The notes below the pieces were generated by a model that made no database searches, had not been told where the DNA came from, and worked only from the letters and a program-made list of their open reading frames with translations. From Oceanicoccus sagamiensis (GTDB lineage: Bacteria > Pseudomonadota > Gammaproteobacteria > Pseudomonadales > Dasaniaceae), in NCBI RefSeq assembly GCF_002117105.1, contig NZ_CP019343.1:3658001-3722000 (forward strand): a stretch of 64,000 nt of DNA, given 5' to 3'. The position numbers were made by a program, and so were the translations under genes. Shown here piece by piece: positions 25,414 to 33,942 of the stretch (the stretch's first letter is position 1; every line of letters begins with the position of its first letter).

Positions 25414-26574
25414 ATGGATTTTAATTTAAGCGAAGACCAGCTGGCTTTTCAGGATGCTGCACGCTCATTTGCAGAGGGCGTATTTGCGCCCAATGCAGCA
25501 CAGTGGGATGCTGAACAAGTCTTCCCCAAAGAAGCGCTAAAGCAAGCGGGTGAATTAGGTTTTATGGGGATTTATACCCCGGAAGAGGCCGGTGGTTTGG
25601 GTCTTGGCCGTTTGGATACCAGTGTAATTGTTGAAGAATTAGCCCGAGGCTGTACTTCTACAGCAGCCTTTTTAACCATTCATAATATGGCCACCAATAT
25701 GATTGCCCGCTATGGCCAGCCCGAAGTGGTTGAGCAGTGGTGTCCGCATTTGGTGCCCGGTGAAAAACTGGCATCCTATTGTTTGACTGAACCGGGTGCT
25801 GGCTCCGATGCCGGTTCATTACGCAGTACTGCCAAACGCGATGGTGATGACTATATCGTTAACGGCAGCAAAATGTTTATCTCCGGCGGCGGTGAGACCG
25901 ATGTGTTAGTGGTCATGCTACGCACCGGCGATGATGGCCCTAAAGGAATTTCTGCTTTTGCCATTCCTGCTGATCTGGCCGGTATTGAATACGGTAAGAA
26001 AGAAGAAAAAATGGGTTGGAACTCTCAGCCAACCCGCGCAATTAGCTTTGATAATGTCCGTGTGCCTGCAGCTAATTTGTTAGGTGCCGAAGGGCAGGGC
26101 TTTAAAATTGCGATGGAAGGTTTGGATGGTGGCAGAATTAATATTGCCACTTGTTCAATCGGTACCGCTCAGGCCGCATTGGAAGCAGCTACTGCCTATA
26201 GTCAGGAGCGCAAGCAGTTTGGCAAGTCTATTTCCGGTTTCCAGAATACTCAGTTTAAGTTAGCCGATATGGCCACTGAATTGGTAGCAGCCCGGCAAAT
26301 GGTAAGGCTGGCCGCGTTCAAATTGGACAATAAAGAAAGCGACGCTACCACCTACTGTGCCATGGCCAAACGCTTTGCCACCGATGTCTGTTTCAATATC
26401 TGTAATGATGCCCTGCAATTGCATGGCGGTTACGGTTATATCAAAGAATACCCTCTGGAACGCTATGTGCGCGATAACCGCGTGCACCAGATTCTGGAAG
26501 GAACTAACGAAATTATGCGAGTAATTATCTCTCGCCGTTTATTAATTGAAGGTGCCCTGGAGGTTATCCGATGA
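25414..26574 (+). CDS. Acyl-CoA dehydrogenase (isobutyryl-CoA-type by context)
   Basis: A 386-residue FAD-dependent acyl-CoA dehydrogenase. Visible features are the N-terminal helical domain (FNLSEDQLAFQDAARSFAEGVFAPNA), the flavin-site signature YCLTEPGAGSDAGSLRSTA, and the C-terminal QLHGGYGYIKEYPLERYVRDNR with the catalytic base Glu362 in LEGTNEIMR. Its place upstream of a crotonase, HIBCH and 3-hydroxyisobutyrate dehydrogenase suggests isobutyryl-CoA (valine pathway) as substrate. Other short branched acyl-CoAs remain possible. It begins 34 bases after the aldehyde dehydrogenase and overlaps the next gene by four bases (ATGA). Confidence 0.9.
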   Translation: MDFNLSEDQLAFQDAARSFAEGVFAPNAAQWDAEQVFPKEALKQAGELGFMGIYTPEEAGGLGLGRLDTSVIVEELARGCTSTAAFLTIHNMATNMIARYGQPEVVEQWCPHLVPGEKLASYCLTEPGAGSDAGSLRSTAKRDGDDYIVNGSKMFISGGGETDVLVVMLRTGDDGPKGISAFAIPADLAGIEYGKKEEKMGWNSQPTRAISFDNVRVPAANLLGAEGQGFKIAMEGLDGGRINIATCSIGTAQAALEAATAYSQERKQFGKSISGFQNTQFKLADMATELVAARQMVRLAAFKLDNKESDATTYCAMAKRFATDVCFNICNDALQLHGGYGYIKEYPLERYVRDNRVHQILEGTNEIMRVIISRRLLIEGALEVIR

Positions 26575-27347
26575 GTGACGCATTAATCCTTGAGAAAAAA
26601 GGCCATATTGCTTTATTAACCTTAAATAATCCGCCAGCGCATACCTGGACGCCAGAAAGTCTATTAGAGCTGATTGAGATTGTTGAAGCGCTTAATGCCG
26701 ATAAAGAAAACTATGCACTGGTCATTACTGGCAGTGGCGAAAAGTTTTTCTCGGCTGGCGCTGACTTAAACCGCTTTAATCACGATGATAAGGCCAAGTC
26801 TTTTGATTTCTCTTATGCCTTTGGCAAATCCTTTGAAACCCTGACTAACTATAACGGTGTCTCTATTGCCGCGATTAACGGTTATGCCATGGGTGGTGGT
26901 CTTGAAGTGGCTCTGGCCTGTGATGTCCGTATTGCCGATGCCCATGCCCAAATGGCTTTGCCTGAATGTGCGGTGGGCTTATTGCCTTGCGGCTTGGGTA
27001 GTCAGCACTTGTCTTGGCTGGTGGGTGAGCAGTGGGCCAAGCGTATGATCCTGTTAGGTGAGCGTTTAAAAACCGATAAGGCTTTGGCGATTGGTCTGAT
27101 CTCTGAAGTTGTTGAAAGTGGCACTGTCGTAGAAAAAGCGCTGGAGCTTGCCGCTAAAGTTGAAGGTCAGAGCCCAACATCAGTACGCTACTGTAAAGAG
27201 CTGATAATGGCAGCCCGTTCGCAGCCATTAAATAGTGTCTTTGCTACTGAACGTGAGCAGTTTGTAAAACTGTGGGATAGCCAGGATCAAAAAGAAGGTG
27301 TGGCGGCGTTTGTTGAAAAACGTAAGCCAGAATGGAAAAACGCCTAG
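26571..27347 (+). CDS. Enoyl-CoA hydratase (crotonase family)
   Basis: A 258-residue crotonase expected to hydrate methacrylyl-CoA or another short enoyl-CoA in this operon. Both catalytic glutamates of the hydratase family appear present: in GGGLEVALACDVRIAD and in MALPECAVGLLPCGLG. The oxyanion-hole region FFSAGADLNRF is also typical. The start overlaps the acyl-CoA dehydrogenase stop (ATGA), so translation is coupled. A half copy of the window's dispersed repeat directly follows the stop. Confidence 0.9.
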   Translation: MSDALILEKKGHIALLTLNNPPAHTWTPESLLELIEIVEALNADKENYALVITGSGEKFFSAGADLNRFNHDDKAKSFDFSYAFGKSFETLTNYNGVSIAAINGYAMGGGLEVALACDVRIADAHAQMALPECAVGLLPCGLGSQHLSWLVGEQWAKRMILLGERLKTDKALAIGLISEVVESGTVVEKALELAAKVEGQSPTSVRYCKELIMAARSQPLNSVFATEREQFVKLWDSQDQKEGVAAFVEKRKPEWKNA

Positions 27348-27365
27348 GGTGGATTGCCATCCACC
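27348..27365. repeat. Half copy of the composite repeat
   Basis: GGTGGATTGCCATCCACC is an 18-bp hairpin that matches one arm of the composite repeat with a changed centre. It is wedged between the crotonase stop (it begins at the base after it) and the next gene. It could modulate transcript stability between the two genes. Confidence 0.55.
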
Positions 27366-27396
27366 TTTCCATCTTCTAATACCATAAAGGCCTATT

Positions 27397-28509
27397 ATGA
27401 CATCCCCTGTTTTATTTGAAACACACAGCACTGGCAACGGCAAGCAGTTTGCCGTTGCTACACTAAATGAAGAGAAAACCCTTAATTCATTAAGTATCGA
27501 AATGGTTGATCTGCTATCGGCCCAGTTACTGCAGTGGCAGGACGATGAGCAGATTGTCGCGGTTATGTTACAAGCTGCTGGTGAAAAAGCCTTTTGCGCG
27601 GGTGGTGATGTGCAGAAGTTGCATGGCTCCGCTGTGGAAAACCCCGGTGGCCCCTGTGAATATGCAGAAAACTTTTTTGAACGTGAATATGCGTTGGACT
27701 ATTTAATCCACACGTATAAAAAGCCAATGATCTGTTGGGGGCACGGTATCGTGATGGGTGGTGGTCTGGGTCTTATGGCTGGCTGTCGTCATCGCGTAGT
27801 CACCGAGCGTACCCGTATGGCAATGCCAGAGATTACTATTGGTTTATTTCCCGATGTCGGTGGCAGCTGGTTTCTAAATCGGGCCCCTGGTCGCACAGGT
27901 TTATATTTGGGCCTGACGGCAGGCTCGATGAATGCTACCGATTGCTTATTTGTGGGCTACGGCGACTTCTTTATTGAGCATAGCTCGAAAGCAGCGGTGG
28001 TCGCACAACTGCTGGCGCTAGAGTGGACGGCTAACAGCGATACTGACTCTGGCGCCATAGATGCTTTACTGGCCTCGGTTTCCGCTGCTGCTGACGCTGC
28101 CAAGCCTGCGGCTAATATCGAGCCTCACTTTGATATTATTCAGCAACTTACCGATTACGATAATTTATCCGATATTGTGGAAGCCATTAAAGGTTATGAA
28201 ACTGATGATAAGTGGCTGAATAAAGGCGCTGCTGCATTGGCTCACGGCTCGGCTTTAAGTGCTTGCAATATCTATCAGGCGCTAAAGCAAGCTGAATCGA
28301 TGACCCTGGCTGAAGTATTTCAATTTGAATTAATGCTGGCCACCAATATTATCCGTCACCCTGAATTCGCTGAAGGTGTGCGCGCTTTGTTAATTGATAA
28401 AGATCAACAGCCCCGCTGGTTGTTCGATACGGTTAACGATGTACCGGCCAGCCTACTTGAACAAATGATTACGCCACCTTGGGATAAAAACCCATTGGCC
28501 CACTTATAA
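27397..28509 (+). CDS. 3-hydroxyisobutyryl-CoA hydrolase
   Basis: A 370-residue crotonase-fold thioesterase of the HIBCH type, releasing 3-hydroxyisobutyrate from its CoA ester in valine breakdown. Supporting motifs are KAFCAGGDVQKLH, the insert EYAENFFEREYALDYLIHTYKKP, GIVMGGGLGLMAGCRHRV, and MPEITIGLFPDVGGSWFLNR with the family catalytic Glu/Asp pair. The length (about 370, versus about 260 for hydratases) and the C-terminal extension ending in LEQMITPPWDKNPLAHL-like sequence agree with HIBCH. It lies between the hydratase and the 3-hydroxyisobutyrate dehydrogenase. Confidence 0.92.
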   Translation: MTSPVLFETHSTGNGKQFAVATLNEEKTLNSLSIEMVDLLSAQLLQWQDDEQIVAVMLQAAGEKAFCAGGDVQKLHGSAVENPGGPCEYAENFFEREYALDYLIHTYKKPMICWGHGIVMGGGLGLMAGCRHRVVTERTRMAMPEITIGLFPDVGGSWFLNRAPGRTGLYLGLTAGSMNATDCLFVGYGDFFIEHSSKAAVVAQLLALEWTANSDTDSGAIDALLASVSAAADAAKPAANIEPHFDIIQQLTDYDNLSDIVEAIKGYETDDKWLNKGAAALAHGSALSACNIYQALKQAESMTLAEVFQFELMLATNIIRHPEFAEGVRALLIDKDQQPRWLFDTVNDVPASLLEQMITPPWDKNPLAHL

Positions 28510-28543
28510 ACTAATTGATCGCAAAGATTAATGGAGAATAACA

Positions 28544-29440
28544 ATGTCTAAAATCGCCTTTATCGGTCTGGGTAATATGGGTGGCCCAATGGCTGCCAAC
28601 CTGCTTAAGGCCGGCCATGAAGTGACTGTCTTCGACTTAATGCCGGAAGCGGTAAAACAATTAACCGATGCCGGTGCAAGCTCTGCGGATACGGCTGCTG
28701 TCGCAGCAGCGGATGCTGATGTTGTGGTAACTATGTTACCTGCTGGCAAACATGTAGAAATGGTATATATGGGTGAAAACGGTTTATTAGATGCCGTTAA
28801 ACCGGATGCCTTATTGCTTGATTCAAGCACTATCGATGCCGCTACGGCCCGCAAAGTGGCTGCTGCCGCTAACGAAAAAAATATAGCGGTTATGGATACA
28901 CCGGTATCTGGTGGTGTGGCTGCGGCTGCGGCGGGTACGCTGGCCTTTATGTGTGGTGGTTCAGAAGAGTCCTTTGCCAAAGCCAAACCCATTTTAGAAG
29001 GTATGGGTAAAAATATTTTCCATGCTGGTGATCATGGTGCAGGGCAGGTGGCCAAAGTTTGTAACAATATGTTGCTATCGGTATTGATGGTAGGAACGTC
29101 TGAGGCGCTGCGTCTCGGTACTGATAACGGTCTTGATGCTGCCAAGTTGTCTGAAATTATGCTGGCCAGTTCTGGCCGCAATTGGACTTTGGAAGTCTAT
29201 AACCCTTACCCGGGTGTGATGGAAACCGCACCAGCCAGTAATGACTTTAACCCGGGCTTTATGGTTGATCTGATGTGTAAAGACTTGGGTTTGGCCATGG
29301 ATACTGCGGTGCAAACACAGTCTTCAACGCCTATGGGTGCTTTGGCTAGAAGCTTATATACCGCACATCAGTCCCAGGGTAATGGCGGTAAAGATTTCTC
29401 CAGCATTATTGAGTCTTTGGGAAAATCACTGAGTGAGTAA
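28544..29440 (+). CDS. mmsB: 3-hydroxyisobutyrate dehydrogenase
   Basis: A 298-residue NAD-dependent beta-hydroxyacid dehydrogenase that oxidises 3-hydroxyisobutyrate to methylmalonate semialdehyde. The N-terminal Rossmann motif is FIGLGNMGGPMAANLLKAGH, the substrate-binding segment is DTPVSGGVAAAAAGTLAFM, and the catalytic lysine lies in GAGQVAKVCNNMLL. The N-NWTLEVYNPYPGV and C-terminal KDLGLAMD regions match MmsB/HIBADH closely. It ends the valine-like operon. Its product is the natural substrate of MmsA, which makes the acylating aldehyde dehydrogenase at the head of the operon the obvious candidate for the next step. Confidence 0.93.
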   Translation: MSKIAFIGLGNMGGPMAANLLKAGHEVTVFDLMPEAVKQLTDAGASSADTAAVAAADADVVVTMLPAGKHVEMVYMGENGLLDAVKPDALLLDSSTIDAATARKVAAAANEKNIAVMDTPVSGGVAAAAAGTLAFMCGGSEESFAKAKPILEGMGKNIFHAGDHGAGQVAKVCNNMLLSVLMVGTSEALRLGTDNGLDAAKLSEIMLASSGRNWTLEVYNPYPGVMETAPASNDFNPGFMVDLMCKDLGLAMDTAVQTQSSTPMGALARSLYTAHQSQGNGGKDFSSIIESLGKSLSE

Positions 29441-29446
29441 GACGAA

Positions 29447-29473
29447 TGAGCTAAATCAACCAGGTTTAGCTCA
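29447..29473 (+). promoter_or_regulatory. Hairpin directly before the EamA start codon
   Basis: TGAGCTAAA (29447-29455) and TTTAGCTCA (29465-29473) form a perfect 9-bp stem with a 9-base loop TCAACCAGG. The right arm ends at the base before the ATG at 29474. The only AGG that could serve as ribosome-binding site is in the loop. There is no T-run, so translational control is more likely than termination. Confidence 0.45.
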
Positions 29474-30358
29474 ATGCCGCTACTAGCCTATTTAACGGCC
29501 ATTGTTATTTGGTCAACTACGCCGTTAGTGATCAAATTAGGTAATGATAGCGTGACGCCAATTACCGCGATCACCTTACGTATGGTGTTAGCGGTGGCGC
29601 TGGGTTTTGTGATTTTAGCGCTGATGCGTAAAGCGGGTATTTTTGATCGGCGTAACTTTAAGCTTTATATAGCCGGTTCTATTGGTATCTTCCCCAATAT
29701 GGTGATGGTCTATTATGCCTCGCTGTATATACCGTCGGGGCTGCTGGCGGTATTGATGGGTCTGGCGCCTTTTATGACGGGCTTTGTGGCGCATTTTGTA
29801 CTGGGTGATGTGTTCTTTATCCGGCGTAAGATTTTAGGCCAGATATTGGCCTTAAGCGGTTTGGTGGTGGTTTATTATGGCCAGTTGTCATTGGATGCCG
29901 ACAGCACTATTGGCGTTTTACTAATGCTTTGTTCAACCGCTATTTTTGCCACCAGCTCTGTGTTTGTGAAAAAATTCAGTATGCAGCGTTCAGTGTCCTC
30001 GTTAAATCAGACCGTGGGCGCTATGTTGTTTTCATTGCCGGGCTTGTTGCTGAGTTGGTGGCTGCTGGATGGCAATACGGATATTGTAATCAGTGATACC
30101 AGTTTATGGTCCATTCTGTATCTGGCTATCGTGGGTTCATTGCTGGGCTTTGTGGTGTTCTTTTATGTGATGAAACATATGAGCGTGGGTCTGGTTACCT
30201 TGATATTGCTGATTACACCGGTGTCGGCATTGATACTGGGTAAAACGGTGGCGGATGAGGTGATTTCGCTGCCAATTGTATTAGGTTCGGTCTTAATATT
30301 GGCGGGTCTGATTATGTATGAAAATATTTTCAAACTAAAATTTTCTGTGCAGGAGTAA
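29474..30358 (+). CDS. EamA-family (DMT) transporter
   Basis: A 294-residue membrane protein with ten hydrophobic segments arranged as two EamA repeats, the layout of drug/metabolite transporters. The first repeat begins LLAYLTAIVIWSTTPLVIKLG, with the WSTTP motif near the end of helix 1. The second repeat starts near residue 150 (IGVLLMLCSTAIFATSSVFVKK). Substrate cannot be predicted. It follows the 3-hydroxyisobutyrate dehydrogenase by 33 bases that are filled by a hairpin, and precedes the NnrU-like gene by 7 bases, so the downstream genes likely form a unit with it. Confidence 0.88.
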   Translation: MPLLAYLTAIVIWSTTPLVIKLGNDSVTPITAITLRMVLAVALGFVILALMRKAGIFDRRNFKLYIAGSIGIFPNMVMVYYASLYIPSGLLAVLMGLAPFMTGFVAHFVLGDVFFIRRKILGQILALSGLVVVYYGQLSLDADSTIGVLLMLCSTAIFATSSVFVKKFSMQRSVSSLNQTVGAMLFSLPGLLLSWWLLDGNTDIVISDTSLWSILYLAIVGSLLGFVVFFYVMKHMSVGLVTLILLITPVSALILGKTVADEVISLPIVLGSVLILAGLIMYENIFKLKFSVQE

Positions 30359-30365
30359 AACAATA

Positions 30366-30926
30366 ATGACTCTCTTGATCGTAGGTTTAATCATTTTCTT
30401 TGGTATGCACCTGTTGCCAAATATTGGCGATAGCCGAGCTAAATTTATTGACCGCTTTGGTGAGAAGCTGTACATGCCCGTTTACGCTGTGGTGTCACTG
30501 GTGGGTATGGTGATGGCGGTAAGAGGACGCAACAGTGCGGAGTTTGTCACAGTATGGACGCCTCCTGCCTGGGGTGTACATGTATCCATGTTGTTGATGC
30601 TGGTCTCTATCGTATTATTTGCAGCGATGTTTTTACCTACCAATATCAAACGTAAAGTCCATCATCCCATGTTGGGTTTTGTCGGTGCCTGGGGCTTGGC
30701 GCATTTATTTTCCAATGGCGATATGGCGTCACTGATCTTTTTTGGTGGCTTCTTCGTATTCTCCGTTTTTAAAACGATATCTTTAACCCGTCGTAAACCA
30801 CCGGAGCCCTATGCCCCCGTGGCCGTTACTAAAGATATTGTGGTATTAATTCTTGCTGCGATTGTCTATGCAGCACTGCTTTTTGCTCATCCGTATGTGT
30901 CGGGTGGCTATGCACTACTTACATAA
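30366..30926 (+). CDS. NnrU-family membrane protein
   Basis: A 186-residue protein with about five membrane helices and the NnrU signatures FGMHLLPNIGDSRAKFIDRFGEK near the N-terminus and HHPMLGFVGAWGLAHLFSNGD in the middle. NnrU was named from a nitric-oxide reduction cluster and is related to the prokaryotic/plant zeta-carotene isomerase (Z-ISO) group. Here no denitrification genes are near. With HMG-CoA reductase and carotenoid oxygenases nearby, a heme-dependent isomerase-like role is conceivable but only inferred. Confidence 0.85.
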   Translation: MTLLIVGLIIFFGMHLLPNIGDSRAKFIDRFGEKLYMPVYAVVSLVGMVMAVRGRNSAEFVTVWTPPAWGVHVSMLLMLVSIVLFAAMFLPTNIKRKVHHPMLGFVGAWGLAHLFSNGDMASLIFFGGFFVFSVFKTISLTRRKPPEPYAPVAVTKDIVVLILAAIVYAALLFAHPYVSGGYALLT

Positions 30927-30956
30927 ATTTATAGACGTACAACAAGAGGTTTAAAC

Positions 30957-31727
30957 ATGGAAATTTCAGGTAAGGTAGCAATCGTAACAGGTGGCGCCTC
31001 AGGCTTAGGTCGCGCCATTATCGAAAAGCTGGTTTCACAGGGTGCTAAAGCTGCCATTTTTGATTTAAACGAAGAGGCCGGTTCAGCACTGGCAGCCGAA
31101 CTGGGTGATGGCGTTATTTATCAGTCGGTTAATGTAGCCGATGAAGCGTCAACGCAGCAGGGTATCAATAATGTGATGGAAGCCTTTGGTGCTATCCATA
31201 TTTGCGTAAACTGTGCCGGTATTGGTCCTGCGGCAAAAACCTTTGGTAGAAAAGGGCCGTTTCCATTAGATACGTTTAATCTGGTGATTAATGTCAATCT
31301 GGTCGGTACTTTTAATGTGCTGCGTTTGGCCGCGGAGCAAATGGCTAAAAACGAGCCTATTAATGAAGACGGCGGGCGTGGCGTGGTCATTAATACGGCG
31401 TCTGTAGCCGCTTATGAAGGTCAGATTGGCCAGGCTGCTTACAGTGCCAGTAAAGGTGGTGTTGTGGGAATGACTTTACCGATCGCTCGTGACCTTTCTG
31501 AGTACGGTATTCGAGTTAATACCATTGTTCCCGGTTTGATTAATACGCCGCTATTCCAGGGGCTGCCCCAGGAGTCGATTGATGCGCTAAGCAATACAGT
31601 TTTATACCCCAAGCGCTTAGGTCGCCCTGAAGAAATTGCTCATCTGGCTGCCAGCATTGTAGAGAACGATTATATTAACGGCGAATGTATCCGTATGGAT
31701 GGTGGTATTCGTATGCAGCCTCGTTAA
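30957..31727 (+). CDS. Short-chain dehydrogenase, HSD10/3-hydroxyacyl-CoA dehydrogenase-like
   Basis: A 256-residue classical SDR. The cofactor motif is TGGASGLG (residues 10-17), NCAG follows at about 86, and the active site has Ser in NTASV and YSASK. An acidic residue after the second strand (FDLNEEAG) predicts NAD preference. The insert TFGRKGPFPLDTFNLVINVNLVGTFNV and EGQIGQAAYSASKGG closely resemble human HSD17B10, 2-methyl-3-hydroxybutyryl-CoA dehydrogenase of isoleucine breakdown. That fits the neighbouring branched-chain operon. It has a good AGAGG-type ribosome-binding site. Confidence 0.9.
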   Translation: MEISGKVAIVTGGASGLGRAIIEKLVSQGAKAAIFDLNEEAGSALAAELGDGVIYQSVNVADEASTQQGINNVMEAFGAIHICVNCAGIGPAAKTFGRKGPFPLDTFNLVINVNLVGTFNVLRLAAEQMAKNEPINEDGGRGVVINTASVAAYEGQIGQAAYSASKGGVVGMTLPIARDLSEYGIRVNTIVPGLINTPLFQGLPQESIDALSNTVLYPKRLGRPEEIAHLAASIVENDYINGECIRMDGGIRMQPR

Positions 31728-31758
31728 TAAGCGGTTGATCAATAATAATGAACGAAAG

Positions 31759-31779
31759 CCGGCCGTCTAATGCGGCCGG
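31759..31779 (+). other. GC-rich hairpin between SDR and GST genes
   Basis: CCGGCCG (31759-31765) and CGGCCGG (31773-31779) pair around a 7-base loop TCTAATG. No T-run follows, so it is only a weak terminator candidate. It separates the SDR from the following GST-MFS pair. Confidence 0.35.
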
Positions 31780-31804
31780 TATTCAATAGCGGGGAAGGTG
31801 ACCT

Positions 31805-32533
31805 ATGGCTTCAGGCGAATTAATTTTACATCAGTATCAAGTATCTCCTTTTGCGGCAAAAGTACGTCGCGTTATGTATTACAAGGGGATGGACTTTACT
31901 GCCAAAAACTACGGTATCAGTGGTGCGGGGAAAATTAAAAAACTTAATCCTACTGGTAAGGCGCCGATTCTGGAGCATGACGGGGAGTTAATCCCGGATA
32001 GTACGGATATTATTCGCCATATTGAGCAGCTATCTACCGATAAGCCTGTTTTTCCCAAGGATGCCCTGTTGAAGGCGCAAGCACATATTATTGAAGACTG
32101 GGCGGATGAAAGTTTATATTTTTATGATCTCACCATGCGTTCATGGCCTAACAACTCTGCGCTGTTAGCTGAAGATATCTTGCTGGAAGATAAAGGGTTG
32201 CTGAAAAAAATTATGCGTCCTCTGATCCCCAAGGCATTAATTAAGCAAGCCAGTGCGCAGGGAATAGGGCGTAAAGATAAAGCGACTGTTTGTGCAGAAG
32301 TCAAAGAGCATTTTGATGCGATTAATGCGATGGTATCTAATAGCGACTTTATGTGCGGCAATGACATTAGTATTGCCGATATTTCTGTCGTCTGCATGTG
32401 TACCGTGCTTGAACGAGCAGAAGAGGCCAAGGCAATGATGGAAGCCTTGCCAGCCTTAATGGCATGGCGCGGACGTGTTGATGCTTTAACGCTGCCTGAA
32501 AATACCCCTGCTGATCAAAAAGCACTCATCTAA
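31805..32533 (+). CDS. Glutathione S-transferase-family protein
   Basis: A 242-residue protein with an N-terminal thioredoxin-like domain (LILHQYQVSPFAAKVRRVMYYKG; the SPFAAKVRR segment sits at the usual active-site turn, and the cis-proline segment is NPTGKAPILEHDGELIPDST) and a C-terminal all-helical GST domain (about 90-242) with ADISVVCMCTVLERAEE. It pairs with the MFS transporter that starts 11 bases later. The substrate is unknown; conjugation or stress roles are typical. Confidence 0.82.
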   Translation: MASGELILHQYQVSPFAAKVRRVMYYKGMDFTAKNYGISGAGKIKKLNPTGKAPILEHDGELIPDSTDIIRHIEQLSTDKPVFPKDALLKAQAHIIEDWADESLYFYDLTMRSWPNNSALLAEDILLEDKGLLKKIMRPLIPKALIKQASAQGIGRKDKATVCAEVKEHFDAINAMVSNSDFMCGNDISIADISVVCMCTVLERAEEAKAMMEALPALMAWRGRVDALTLPENTPADQKALI

Positions 32534-32544
32534 ATCGAGATTAA

Positions 32545-33795
32545 ATGTCTTCTGATAAACCGTTAAGCCTGCGTACCAATATATTAATTTACTGTGCTTT
32601 GGTCACTATTGGTATGGGGCAAACCGTGGTGTTTGCGATTTTACCCATGTTGGGCAGGGAGCTTGGGGTTGATCAGTTGGTATTGGACCTGCCTGCTCTG
32701 GGTATTTATTTTCAGCCCAAAGAATTAGCGATTACTGCATTAACCGCAGTGACCTCCCTGGCGTTTTTTTTCGGCGCTCCTTATTGGGGGCGGCGCAGTG
32801 ATGTAGTGGGCCGCAAACCGATTTTAATGGTGGGTCTGTTAGGCTATTCACTGGGCACCTATGTATTTACCGGTGTTAGCTATTTGGGGTTGGTGGGTAT
32901 TCTCGGTGGCTTTTTGATGTATGGGCTATTTGTCTTTACCCGTTCTTTTCTAGTCTGGTTAATGTGTGCCACCGTACCGGCGGTGTCTGCCTATGTGGTG
33001 GATGCGATCCCCATTGAGCAACGTACGGCTTATATGGGGCGGCTCTCTGCTGCCAGTCAAATAGGGACCATGATTGGTCCGGCGTTTGCCGCCTTTGTGG
33101 TGTTTGGCTTTCTGGCCCCCTTATTGGTCCACGCCACTTTCACCTTATTAGTCGCTATTGCGGTGTGGTACTGGCTGCCAAAAACCACACTGACTTTTGA
33201 GCAAAAGACCGCGGTAAAAAAATTGAGCTTTTTTGATCCGCGCTTTCGACAATATCTTTTTATCAGTCTGATCTGTTATTCGATGTTAGGTATGGTGCAG
33301 ATGACGCTGGGATTTTATTTTGAAGATCGTTTGGGTTTGTCTCGTCAGGATGCAGCGATTCAATTTTCTATGGCCATGGTGGTGTCCTCCTCAGCCATGC
33401 TATTTTCCCAGATGGTGATTGTGCAGCGCTGGCGGGGTCACCCCTTGCGATTGGTACAAATGGGATTACCCTTTTCGGTGATCGGTTATGGGATGATTGC
33501 TTCCGCCCTAAATAATACCTGGCTATTGCTGGGCATGGCTTTTTACGGTTTGGGTATGGGCCTGGCCGCCCCCGGTTTTATGGTGACTTCAACCCTGGTG
33601 GTTAAGGCTAACGAGCAGGGTGCTCTGGCGGGTCTAAATTCCTCGATACCGGCTATGGGCTTTGTTTTTGGTCCATTGGCTGGGGGGTATATTTATAAGC
33701 AGTCTCCGGATATGACCTATTGGATAGCGGCGATTAGCATTGCTGTGCTGTGGCTCTATAGCCTTGCGCTGAAGAAGCCTGCCACTCAGCAGTAG
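32545..33795 (+). CDS. Major facilitator superfamily transporter
   Basis: A 416-residue protein with twelve predicted membrane helices. The MFS signature between helices 2 and 3 is FFFGAPYWGRRSDVVGRKPILMVG, close to motif A of the drug:H+ antiporter groups. A cytoplasmic loop near residues 215-230 separates the two halves. A second motif-A-like stretch is weak. It lies directly downstream of the GST gene (11 bases), an arrangement seen for export of conjugated or toxic compounds. Substrate unknown. No terminator is evident in the following gap. Confidence 0.88.
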   Translation: MSSDKPLSLRTNILIYCALVTIGMGQTVVFAILPMLGRELGVDQLVLDLPALGIYFQPKELAITALTAVTSLAFFFGAPYWGRRSDVVGRKPILMVGLLGYSLGTYVFTGVSYLGLVGILGGFLMYGLFVFTRSFLVWLMCATVPAVSAYVVDAIPIEQRTAYMGRLSAASQIGTMIGPAFAAFVVFGFLAPLLVHATFTLLVAIAVWYWLPKTTLTFEQKTAVKKLSFFDPRFRQYLFISLICYSMLGMVQMTLGFYFEDRLGLSRQDAAIQFSMAMVVSSSAMLFSQMVIVQRWRGHPLRLVQMGLPFSVIGYGMIASALNNTWLLLGMAFYGLGMGLAAPGFMVTSTLVVKANEQGALAGLNSSIPAMGFVFGPLAGGYIYKQSPDMTYWIAAISIAVLWLYSLALKKPATQQ

Positions 33796-33942
33796 CGTTA
33801 TTGTCGATTTTTTTTACGAGTTGACATGGTTTATAGATAATATTTTCTTATAAGCTTATGATTTAAAAGAAGAAAAATACTTTGGCCTTATTTTTGCTTT
33901 GTTTATCGCAGGTTATTTAATTTGCTCATGGAGACAAGCAAA

